From Pelomyxa schiedti (taxonomy: Eukaryota; Evosea; Pelobiontida; Pelomyxidae), in NCBI GenBank assembly GCA_020536535.1, contig JAHLWZ010000384.1, positions 613 through 28,347 on the forward strand: a stretch of 27,735 nt of DNA. Reading direction: 5' to 3'. Below, piece after piece: positions 1 through 10,601 of the stretch. A model generated the notes under the pieces. It was not told where the DNA came from. It saw only the letters and a program-made list of their open reading frames with translations, and did not search any database. Every line of letters starts with the position of its first letter. Position 1 is the stretch's first letter. The translations under genes were made by a program, and so were the position numbers.

Positions 1-3000
1 ACTGGCAGTGTCAGCAGCATCAGGAGCACAATGTGGGCGACGCAGCAGCAGGGTGAGGGTGAGGGTGGTGGTGGGGTCGCTGCTGTTAGGTTCCGTGGTG
101 GTGGTCGTCGTCGTCGATGTAAGCGGAGTTGTTATCGACATTGGTGTTGATGATGGGGGTTGCGATGAGGGTGGGTTCTCGTGGTGGGGACTGCTGGTGC
201 CGGTAATGGCGGGGGTGATGGTAGTAGCAGTGGGGGATGATGTTGACTGGGGCAGATGGGGCTCGGTTGGTTCACTTATGGGTGTGGGTGTTGTTATGGG
301 AGCGGGGAGTTGGTGTGGCAGTGGCTGGTGTGGAGGGGGTGGTGGGGGTAGTTGTGGCTGTGGCTGTGGTGGTGGTGGTGGTGGGGGGGTGGCCATGGGG
401 GCAGCTGTTGTTGTTGTTGTTGTTTTTGGGGGAGACTGTGAGTGTGTAGGGGATGGGGATGATTTGAATTGGGGGTGACCGGCTGTTGTTGGGGAGTGCA
501 GTGTTATTTGGGGTTGAGTGTCCTCTTGTTGTTGTTGCCGGGGTTGTTGGTGGTGATTGCTGTGGTGCTGTTGATGTGTGAGGAGGGCGTTCCGGAGCCG
601 GAGGTTCTCTTTGGCAAGAAGCTGGTATTCGTGCAACAGCTGTGGTACGTCAACTACGCTCAGCTGCGACAGAGGCATGCTGATAAACTTGTAGGAAATC
701 GACTCGGCTGGGGGCACCTCCATAATATATCAGTTCGCGGTGGAAATACAAGAGCACTTACTTGGGGTTTCGTTGGTGGAAGAATTAATGATGAAGTAGG
801 CTTGGAGGAACTATCAGCAGGTCGAACTGGAATTACATTAGGCTCACACATCGAGATGAAGAATATTAAACAATACCTGCGGGGATGACTGCAGGCATGG
901 GTGCATTGGTCAGAGGCACCTTTGACTCAAGTTGTTCCCCTACAGATCGGGAGCGGGTGCGCTGCTGTACTATTCTCATTCCACCTGTTGAAGGTATGGA
1001 CCCAGTTTTCCGGTGCTGTGACTTTGGGACTTCCGGAATATCCACGGGTGTGGATTCTGACATAGATTGTGGGTTCATGTGCCTGAGCAGGAGTTTCAGT
1101 ATAATCTTGTAAATATTAAAGTAGTTACATGTTCCATTCTACTGTAGAGATGTTGAGAGATGAGCTATCCATGTCTCGCAAGAAAGTTACAGCAGACGCT
1201 AGGTTGACAAAGTAGTAGCCAACCTCACTACTCTGGAAATCCGAACTGCGGAATGATTTAATGTACCTGAGAAGGAAAAGGAAACAAGTTAGGTGGCATA
1301 TTGAAGAAATAGCAAGACCTTATATTAGATACAATAGCAGGGGGATTGGCTTTCAAAACTGTATAGATAAGAAGCGGCAGTAGATCGTCAGCACCAGGTG
1401 TCCTCTGCATATATCTGGCTTTGATTCTTCAACTAAAACAATCTTATGAAGGTAATGCACGTACTTAAGGTCTTAAAAATAGCTTGGCAACACATGAACA
1501 CAGTGGAGAGTTTTTCTTTTGGTGTCTTGAAATCGTTCATTTTACATAACTCAGTTTGAGCTACCAAGAGGCCTTCCTCTACCTCCTTGGTACTTTCCCC
1601 AAATTAGAGATATGAATTGATGAAGTTGCTTACTCTGGTAGATCGATTTCAAGATGTTTGAGGGTTATCCACTGCAAAGACTGCAACCGTTGTCTGATGG
1701 CTTCATCATCTTCGACGTCCTTTGTCATAATTCCGTTGCTGGCCAGGATAGGTGGAAATGTACTGAAGGCATATTAGCATTCAAAACAAAATAAACCCCA
1801 CTTACACAGAGTAAAGTTTCCAAGTGAGAAATTTTTCAAGAGACTCCATTGTAGCGGCCACCTCAGCCTCGGACCCTCCCAACCATAACGGATGCAGGGA
1901 AAATAGATTTTCGGTGAGTGTTTTAATGTAATTCCACAGTTCCTTTCCCTTAGCATCTAAGGGCCGCTGCATATCAGAAGAAAAATCTTTCATGAATCTG
2001 GTGGATATTAGTAGAAGAAATAACAAGGTTTGGGTTTTTATTTAGCAGGAAGGTTTCTTGATGAAGTTATACTTACTGTTGTATATTGTTGGAAACATCA
2101 GCAGCCCTTTTATCTGTTAATTTCTCTGAGAACATATCATCTGGGAGGCCGAAAATATTTTTTGGAGGAGAATCAGGGAAGAGGGGGGCATAAGTAGTAT
2201 TTGAAGCCGGTGCTGCAGTAGAGGGATTGTTTGGTGATGCGGGGATCGGAATGGGGGAGGAGGGGCGTGGAAATTCGTCCTGAAAAAGTACTGGAGTGGT
2301 TATTGGTGTAGTGGAGGTGGTATCAATTGTATTCAGAAGTGATGGTGACGTGCCAATGCTTGAAGGGGAGGGTGGAAAAGGGGGAGTAGTTGTGAATGGA
2401 GGGGGTGACTGTGAAGGTATAAGGGAGGGCTGTGGAATATAAGAGGATTTTGGTGGCGTAGTGGCAAGAAGTGAAGAATACTCCTCCACATGGGATTCCA
2501 TCTCGGGCTTCTTGTCGTTGGTGTTGTTGGATTCAGCCCATTCACAGCCCTAAAGCCCAAAATTAGGGGAAATTCAAACTCATGACAAAGAGATACAGGG
2601 TAAATGAACGGGGAAGATAACAGAAACATAGCAACGATGACCCCATTCACTTTCAAAGTACTCTCTCGTAGGCGGATGAGAGAAGCACTATTTGCACCTG
2701 TATTAGGCGGAATCTCGAATTGGTCAAATAACGCTCTGAGGGAGTGTGTTAGGCCCATGAATGTGCAGTTGTGCCCTACGTACTTATTTTTTATAAATAC
2801 ATCTTGTAGATTAGGGTTGAGTGGGTCGAAGGATGGGAGGGGTGCTGACACAACATAGAACAGGTCTTGCTTTTGGCTTGTTATCCCAAGCATCCCATTG
2901 AGGGAGACAAACCTAACAAAAAATAATAATTGGAAGGAGTAGCATGCTATTGGAAGGAGGAACCGGGTTGGATTCGCAGTAGAAAAAATTATCATATGCG

Positions 3001-3989
3001 CCAGCAAAAACGAACTGCAGATAGAAAGACCTTCCAGTGAGACACTATGCGGTACTATGAGGGTAGCCTTTGTCATGTGAGTGAAAAGAACTCCCATTTT
3101 AGAGAAAAGACGTGAAAAACGTTGAGCACCTCACTTTTTACCAGCTCGGCAGATTCAATGCAATTTCCACTTACAATTGTTGTAATCACTGTGTTATTGC
3201 TTAACTCATGCGACATCAAACCCACAACCCCTCCAGAAGTTTCGTATGAATTAGTGGGTGCAACATTTCCTACGGTTCCTTTGGGCTTGTATTTAGTAAG
3301 TGAAAGTTGAATCAAACGAAATAAGAACATAAAAAAAAAAAAATTCAAGATAACATATTATCCATAGAACTATAGGACTGGGGAAAACAAAACAAAAAAA
3401 AAAAAAAAAAAAGCCAAGGCACACCCACCACCACAGCTGATTTTCTCTTGTCACTCGTTGTTGATGATGATGTTGCCAACGACTTGACAGATCCTGAAGT
3501 ACCCAATGACGACGAGGACGAGGACGAGGACCCTAAGGAGGTTGGCATGGGCTGCGACGTGACCAGAGGCGCTGCTGCTGCTGCTGCTGTCACGCCGGGC
3601 AGCGGCACCGGGGCTTGCAGCACCCCCACCGTGGCGGCCGCCCCGCCCCCGCTGCTGCTGCTGCCGCTTGTTGTGGTGGTCGTGGCGGGAGTGGCGCCCG
3701 TGGGTGGCGGGGGTGTGGCGGATGGCGGGGGTGCGTGGTCGCCCCTGCCTGGCGTGGTTGGCGCCTTGGCCTTGCTTGGGGGTGCTGCCGCCCGCGGGGA
3801 CTGCGTCAGAGACGACGAGGTGTTGGATCTCCTGAGGGCGGCCAGGCCCTTGGCCAGCAGGCCGCCACCCCCCCCGCTCCCCGTGCCCGTGCTCGTGTGC
3901 GCCGACGCCGACGCGGTGCTGCCACCGGGGGTCCCTGGGCTCGTGGCCCGCACCCCGCCCCCCACCGACGACGTGGATGTCACCGACAT
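1..3989 (-). CDS. VARP-like VPS9-domain Rab guanine nucleotide exchange factor (3' end beyond window)
   Basis: Predicted activator of Rab5/Rab21-type GTPases on endosomes. Exons, 5' to 3' on the minus strand: 3989-3429, 3285-3130, 3067-2964, 2912-2642, 2549-2077, 1997-1806, 1762-1634, 1592-1465, 1418-1319, 1266-1129, 1082-877, 826-762 and 717-1. The reading frame is open at the left edge, so the gene is partial, with at least about 1080 codons. Residues 1-187 are a Ser/Thr/Ala/Gly-rich tail. Residues about 230-360 resemble the N-terminal domain of human VARP/ANKRD27 (motifs TLIVP, FVSLNG, DLFYVVSAPL). A Pro-rich linker follows, then the helical bundle and VPS9 domain (about 522-750), with GADDLLPLLIYTVLKANPP and GYYFVNLASAVTFL, where the VPS9 catalytic Asp and Tyr regions lie. 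The C-terminus has a short coiled coil (about 855-885) and a Gln/Pro/Thr-rich tail. No ankyrin repeats are visible here. The ends of exons 1, 2, 4, 8 and 9 are uncertain by a few codons. The start was chosen at the first ATG after the upstream gene where composition changes; an in-frame ATG also lies at 4049. Confidence 0.82.
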
Positions 3990-4143
3990 GTAGTAGTCTT
4001 GTTTACTTGAAAAGAAAAGGGAATAACACCGAATCGCCAGGATTTCCATAGAATGGATTTCATTTCAATGCAAACTTCCTTTCTTGTTGGCTGCGGCACA
4101 AACACCCGTGGGTTGGCCTCTGAGTCACTATTTCCCATGAGTG

Positions 4144-6130
4144 CTATTCGTCAGGGGCAGCGTTCTCGTATAGCTCGCCGTATAGTTCTATGCCGGATAG
4201 CACGAGGAAGTTGTGGCGGGATGAGTTGTATGATGTCTGGAGTATCCTGAAGTATCTGTATGTCTGTAGTGTGCCCATACCGACGACGGCCCACGTGTGT
4301 GTTGCATAGCCCTCGTTGAGCGAGCAGTCCCCAGCGTGCCTCATCAGTAGCACCCATTGCTTCCCATCCTTGGACCCCTATGTGTATGTTGTTGGTTGGT
4401 TTGTTGGTTGGCTGGTTTTTGGGAGCGTGGCGATGCGGGAAATAGTTTTTGAGAGGAAAACGGAATTGCGAATGTTGGATTGAATACCTGTAAATCCCAG
4501 GTTCTAAGGCTGTCGGCTTTGAATTTCATGCCGTGGCGGAGGGTGTATTTGCTGAGTAGCACGGAGCGGGAGGGACCGAGGTCCAGGCAGAACCATGATG
4601 CCGGAACATCTTTGGTCCAGAGTTGTGTTGCAAGCTTTTCCACAAGGTCACGCGGTTGCCCCCTTTCTAGGCTTGACGCTATATGTGGATTGTTTTTGGT
4701 TTTGTTTTTTTTTCCCAATTAGAAACCAGAAACATTGTTGCGATTGTAAAGTAGAAGTACCTGTTACTTTGACACCCCCGGGCATATCGTGGGGATTTCT
4801 CCACTTCTCCTGTAACCCGTCGGTTGCTATCCAATGCAAGACTCCTTGTTCATCAAAGTCGTGTGTATGTTCAAATTGTATTCCTTGGGCTCTCCTTGGT
4901 TGAAGCCTGGGTGACATTAATGGGAATCAATAAAGTGAAGAGTTTGCTACAAACCGTTGGGTCATTACAATTGGCAAGTCCGGTCTCTCCAATTTTTGAA
5001 GTTTAAACATGACTGCTTCGATGATAAACTCACGGGGTACAAGTGGGTTAGAAACTGCTTCCAGAAGCTAGGTTTTTTAAAATCAGTGGGTAGTAAGGAA
5101 ACGGTTACCTGCTCAGCCGTGAAGAATCTAAATCTAATGGATCCCATTATATCACAGATAGTTTGGGGGGACAATTTGTCCATTTTTTTCTTGAAAGTTT
5201 TATTGAACCACCAGTATTTCAGGAACAGTACCATTATGTAGTTACATATAGTTGTGTATAGTACATATTCACTCTTTACAGTGAAGTTCCTGTGTGCTAC
5301 CAACTTGAGGAAGACCACAGGCTCTATGGATGAAAAATCCGTCCCCGGAGCCATGAGACGGAAATTTTTGGCTATTACCTATACTGGCGAATTTTGAAAG
5401 GTGAGAAGGGAAAAAGGATGAGCTCAACACACCCTCAAACATTTTTCTACAGTGTCTTCGGCGTCGAAACTGGCAGCTTTCTCTAGCATGGCAAGGACAT
5501 TGTCCCTGTGTATCCTACTCCCAATGTAGTTGAAACACGCCCTTTGTAAATCCTGCGAATTTTAAGGAAGTATGGTTTTTAAAAAGAAAAAAAAATACAG
5601 GAACTAGATAGTGATCAGCCATAGATAGCAAGGGAATAGCAATTTCGGAAGTCAGGTCAACAGTACCAGTATACATAAATTGAAGTAAAATTGGAAACCT
5701 GTCGAAAGAAACTTACAACAGGATGGGAATATTGCCCATACACATGGTCAGGGTCTGGGTATTTCAACTCAATAGTGTACTGTGTGGACTCCTTAAATTC
5801 GCCGAGCAGAAGCCTAAGAAGGAGACGTTAAACAAATATCAATATTTTAAAAAAAAAAAAAATACCAACCTTCTAAAAAACTCAGAGCTCGTAGCTAAGA
5901 TAATCCTGTGAGCCCGATACCTACCATCCCAGTTACATGGATTACAAAACAAAACTCATTCTCCATCACTACACTATCAGTAGTATTTTAATGAGAAGTT
6001 TAGGTAATGTTTGTTGTTTTCAGGAGTAGCACCTCTCCCTTGGACTAGTGCGTCCCACAATTAGGGTTACGTCGCTGAATGTGCCCCGGCTTAGGAACTT
6101 GCCAAACCCACCCTGGAACAACGACGCCAT
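4144..6130 (-). CDS. BTB-BACK protein with C-terminal discoidin-like domain
   Basis: Likely a Cullin-3 substrate adaptor or scaffold in the cytosol; that role is inferred from the family. Exons: 6130-6033, 5920-5870, 5813-5742, 5698-5599, 5552-5433, 5378-5109, 5067-4955, 4906-4761, 4678-4488 and 4377-4144, totalling 1395 nt (464 aa), with all phases consistent. The BTB domain (about 18-125) has TFSDVTLIVGR, YRAHRIILATSSEFF and PDPDHVFPILLQFMYTGTV. The BACK domain follows (about 130-270; LKLVAHRNFTVKSEY, LLEAVSNPLVPREFIIEA). The C-terminus (about 285-460) is the discoidin-like fold often joined to BTB proteins and also found in HECTD1-type proteins (VPASWFCLDLGPSR, KYTLRHG, GSKDGKQWVLLMRH, YRYFRILQT, FLVLSGIELYGEL). 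No kelch repeats are present. A 42-nt in-frame stretch inside exon 6 (around 5180-5225), rich in aromatic residues, could be an extra intron. The start ATG is the first one in frame before the BTB domain. Confidence 0.9.
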
Positions 6131-6284
6131 CAACAACCCCCCGGTCTCACTCCCCTTCCGTTGCCCTTTATTAAATTTTGTCGTTTCTTTTAATCCTTCT
6201 CCGAAAGCAGATACAAGATAGAATTTACAGATCAGAGTACGAACATTTGTGTTGGTTTAGTAGTTAGTGTTGTGCGTGACTGAC

Positions 6285-9200
6285 CTAGTTGTTATTCGAT
6301 GTGGTTGTTGTTGTTGCAGTAGCTGATGTCATAGTGATGCCAACAGAGCCACGTGCCAGCCTGTCCTTGTCCTTCTGGTTCACGACGTTGAACTTTGACG
6401 CGTCTGCCGTCTGCATTGCCTTCTCAGGGTCGTCAGACATCGATATCATCCCGCTGTGGCTCTTGCCGTCGCCGGTCCTGGTCCTTGTCCTCGTCCTCCT
6501 GCGGGACAGTTGCTTCACGTTGACTTTCCCAATTGCGGCAGGGTCCCCCGCAGTTGCATTGGTTGCGTCAGCCTTGATGGCGGCCACTTCTGGGGAGATC
6601 TCCTCGAGCATGGAGCCCACGGTCGTGGCTATGGTCTCGAACTCTGGGCGGGACTCGATCTCCTGGGCCCAGCACTTGATGGCCAGGCTCGAATAATTCT
6701 GCGGGCACTCTTCGTCGAATTCGGGCCGGGCTCCACCGGCGACCTTTTTTTGTGTTATGCATTAATAAATGTACTTATCGTATGGGGAATTGAATTGATA
6801 AAGTGCAAATGGAAAGGGAACTGGTAGAGGTGATAGAAGTGAAAGCGGGGAAAAAAGCATAAAAGAAACAAACCTTGCGGGGAATGTCCCAGCAAGGGAC
6901 ATCAGCCCAGGGCTCATCTCGCATCCACATCTCCCATAGGCATATTCCAAAGCTGAATACGTCAACCTGGTACAAATTCTCAGTGTTGCGGTGTGAAGGA
7001 GTGAAGAACTAACCTTACTATTGTACGGCTTTGTGGTTAGAAGCTCGGGAGCCTATGCAATTGCGTTAGCAGGAATAAAAAAAAAAAACCGCAATAAATT
7101 TACCATGTACACAGGTGTGCCCAGACCACATGTATAATTATTAATTTGCCCTACGTTACCGTTAATAAACGCAAATGGAGGATTCTTTCAACCAGGATTT
7201 TCCACATTTCTTGCAGTTCCGAAATCTGACAAGGTGTAAAGGAAAGGAAGTTCTGGTGATGCAAACCTGTGAGCTTGCAATTGACTGGAGCGTCTAAAGC
7301 TGTGGATACAAGAAGCAGGTTTCCTGCCTTGAAGTCTCCTACGGGTACTGTTAACAATATGTAGAAGTAGGCAAAGTGAAACTGAAGAGGATGTTATTCT
7401 TGTGGAGGAAAGCCATAGCTTCAGCAGCGTTGAGTGCAAACTTGAGAATCAAAACATATGGGATGTCCACATCGGAGTCTAAATAAGAGCCCAAGCTTCC
7501 TCTTTCTATTAACTCTGTACATATACACAATTTACCTGGCTTTTTGTTAGGTTTATATACAAGACGGAAATGCCGAACCAGGGATATGGGAAGCTCCAAT
7601 GAAGGTAACGATATAGGGATGTCGCAGCCGCTTCATAAGCTCACATTCTTCATTGAAGTCATTCATCTCAGCCTCCCGGAAGGCTTCTTGGTGCTTCAGA
7701 ATTTTCACTGCCACCATTTGTGTGCGATAGACTCCACCAAATACTGACCTAACAAAAAAGATTCAGCATAGAACAACAAGGAGGAATGGGGTACCCAAAA
7801 CCACCAGAGGCAATGGGCAAGGGATCAAGCATCACTTCTTCAGGATCAATTCGTTCGGACACAGCTCCTTCTAATTTGACCATTACCCAAAGGGTCTCTA
7901 TTTCCTCTTCTCCCTCTTTCGCATTTGCTGGCTTCATCTCAAGCTTTACAGGATGCTCATAGTGTGTTGTGTACTTAAGGATGAATTTCACTTTCACCCT
8001 CACAGCACTACGTGAGGGAATAAATCCAGTCCCAGGAGTGATGCTGAGTTCCATCAAATGGGGTGTGTTCGCCACATAAAAGCAATAATGCATTCTCCTC
8101 TTTGAGCGATTCATTACAACCAATTCGTCGTCCAGCTGTTGCATTACAGGGCAGGCATCACTTTCAGCAAGTCCGAAAGTAAGTGTTGGTTTATCCAGCC
8201 CCAGTCCTACTTCAGTCAAGTGCTCATCCCTCTCAGATGTCTTCGCTAATACTGCTGCAATTTCTTCTTTGGTCATTGCTGGCATCTTTTCAGCTGGAGC
8301 GTTTCTGGCAGCTTGTGCCAGTCTTCTCTGCCGTTTTGCAAAGAACACAAGGCCAGCTCCAGCAGCACCCAATCCTACCACCCCCACAATCCCAAGCACA
8401 ACAACTATAATTCCAATAGCAAAGCTTGGAAGAGGCTCCTTTTGGGCTGTGAAGTTCATAGCAAACCCAATATCTGTCATCTGGTTGTCACTGGACATGA
8501 CAACAAGAATCTTTGTTGACTCAATGGTGATAGGGGCCAGATCAGCCGCCGACGGACTCCCTGGAATTGGTTGTCATAACAAAGAAGACTGTTGTGCGAC
8601 ATACATGAATACATTCGCACCAGGTCACCTTGATTTCCCTTGGAGTCACTGTAGTAAATTGCCACGGTATCTCCCCAGAAGGCGATAAATTCGAACTCAA
8701 ACAGTATCTTGTCATACTTTTTACCAACATCTACGAACCATCTGCACTCAACCTGGTGAAACTTAGAGTTACAGAATTCAGACGAAGAAACACACTTTAT
8801 TGAGATAGTGCATGTAGGCAGCACCTCGCATGGGATCCGATTTGTTGTAGTAGGCGTCTCCTGGGATAAGCCCAGTGGACTCATGAATTTTGGTAAAGGA
8901 GGGACATCCTCTACTGCAATCAAACCAGTAATAGCCCCCGTTACACCAACACTTATTGTCGTAGCAAGCACCGTTATCTGTTTCGGCATTGCAGTCATTT
9001 TGTCCGGTTTCGCAATCAACTTCGTCTTGGGTATAGCCACATTCAGTGTAGTCAAGTACGACGACCTAGAGTAATCCTATTAGAGTTTTCCAGAGATAGG
9101 AGCATACATCGTATTCCAGGAGTACCCACCCACCAGAGTCCCGAACAATGAAAGCCCAAACAGAAGGAGAGAGGAATGATGGGAACTGACCAGTACCGGC

Positions 9201-10298
9201 AACACCAAGTTCGATGTTTGGGTCATTGGGATTATACCATGTGGTCCAAGTCAATAAATACCGCCAATCCTGAATTTCACTGTTTGTGACTGCATTGACA
9301 TCATACACTTGAAGCCCGGCAAGGTCATACTCCCCATAGATAAGAGGCCTTCAAAAAAGTGGATTTGTGTTCACAAGGTTATTGGTGGAGAAGGGAAGCA
9401 AAGAAGCATACGGTACATAGTACTGTGCGATCACCGGGTCAGAAGGGCAGAGCGTATCTTCCATGGAGTACTGCATAACGCAGTCTGGACCAGCCCACAG
9501 GGGATCACACTCGCAAACACCATAAACCCACAGGCAGGTTCCATGTTCATCACACCAGTCCGTACACCCAGGCCAGTAACAAAGCCATCTAGTTTTCCGT
9601 TATTCACCAAGTCCAGCACCGTAATGATACCCCCCAAAAATGAAAATGGCTAGCAAAAACCCAAACCTGAGTTCGAAAGAATTTCTCTCGTAGTAAAAGT
9701 TCTCAAAGTAAGCCGGCTCGCCATCAACAGTAGAATTCACGAACCTCCCACACGAGAATTCGAACGAGAACGAGACTGAGAACTCCGCATAGTCCCAGCA
9801 ATAGATATCCACCAAAAAAGTCGCAGAGTCATCCGCACTGGTCGGCGCCGCCCCATAATCCACCCACCCATCATCCAGAATCGCGTAGGTATACGTGTAT
9901 TCGGGAAAAACGGCGGACCCCTCAGACTCCCCAGACAGCCTGATGGCCCACGAGTTGGTGAAAAAGCACTGATCCAATCCCCCGGTCGTGCCCCAGTCCG
10001 TGACGACGTCGTCGGGCGGGGACCAGCCCCACGTGACCGCGAGCTCCGGGTCGAAGTAGTCGACGTGTGGCATGTGATCTGATGCCCCGGACATGTCGCC
10101 GATAAACTCGGGCTGCGTCGACGAGCACAGGACCACGGGTACGTCGACGTAGGAGCCGTCGTCGGCCCACGGCAGCGACGCGGTGACCCACAGGCCACCT
10201 CCGGTGCAGGAGGGCCCCTGGGCCGCGATTATGGGAGCCAAGAGTGCTAGTGTTACAGCTAGGATGGCGGCTGCGTGGTGGGGGTGGGCTGAAGCCAT
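6285..10298 (-). CDS. Single-pass receptor TKL kinase with EGF-like, CUB and MSP-like domains
   Basis: Predicted cell-surface receptor with a cytoplasmic protein kinase. Exons: 10298-9667, 9588-9424, 9348-9108, 9065-8796, 8761-8605, 8560-7795, 7748-7579, 7535-7383, 7338-7267, 7225-7193, 7150-7104, 7052-7014, 6966-6874 and 6743-6285, giving 1098 aa with consistent phases. Residues 1-26 are a signal peptide. Residues 27-210 form a Cys- and Asp-rich ectodomain that I do not recognise. EGF-like modules lie at about 214-247 and 355-397. A CUB domain covers about 415-525 (HYLNKFHQVECRWFVD, ILFEFEFIAFWGDTVAIYYS, STKILVVMSSDNQMTDIGF). The TM helix is 536-562. An MSP-like Ig fold covers 611-720 (LVVMNRSKRR, ITPGTGFIPSRS). 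The kinase runs from 733 to about 985: G-loop ASGGFG 739-744, VAVK lysine 759, C-helix acidic residues about 777-780, FRD in place of HRD at 851-853, DFG 876-878, APE 903-905. A basic and Thr-rich tail follows. Apart from the HRD histidine the catalytic residues are present, so it may be active. Confidence 0.9.
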
Positions 10299-10601
10299 CT
10301 TTCTCGGCGATATAGGTTATAGGGAGTATGTATAGTATAGAAGGCAACAACAAGGACGGTGGTCGCGTTGAAGTGCGTTACGTGTGTAACGAGTGGTTGT
10401 TTTTTTTCGTTTTTCCGGTTAGGGGAAGGTGAAACTTTTCATCTGCGAAAAGCTGTTCCGCTGAACTGCCTCGGGCAGTCCACTCGGGTCAGAGGAGAAA
10501 GCTCCCTGGGTACTTGTTCCTTGTGTTCCTCTGTTCGGATTATGGGGTCTGTTGTAGGCTCACCAGAGGTTAGTAGAGGCTTTTTATCAGCTGAATTGTG
10601 A
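10299..10601. promoter_or_regulatory. Divergent intergenic region, receptor kinase / FPGS
   Basis: This 303-bp stretch separates the divergently transcribed receptor kinase (start 10298, minus) and the folylpolyglutamate synthase gene (start about 10602, plus). It must carry both 5' UTRs and promoters. It contains T-rich runs on the plus strand around 10395-10415. I see no convincing TATA box or repeated operator-like element, and no ORF in it looks coding. Confidence 0.5.

Noticed and set aside
8-478. Plus-strand ORF rich in Gly and Val
   Set aside because: It is the antisense of the Pro/Thr/Gln-rich C-terminal exon of the VPS9 gene, which is open, in phase with upstream exons and has sensible composition.
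3448-4010. Two long plus-strand ORFs (Val/Ala-rich and Arg/Gly-rich)
   Set aside because: They are shadows of the GC-rich first exon of the VPS9 gene on the minus strand and match no domain.
5699-5742. An 18-nt intron (GTAAGT...CAG) in the BTB gene
   Set aside because: It breaks the frame. Using the upstream GTATGG donor gives a 43-nt intron and the exact BTB motif PDPDHVFPILLQFMY.
8766-8796. Cys-rich reading CVSSSEFCNSK as part of the receptor ectodomain
   Set aside because: It would need a frame change with no suitable splice. Treating 8762-8795 as an intron joins LNK to FHQVECRW and restores the CUB pattern.
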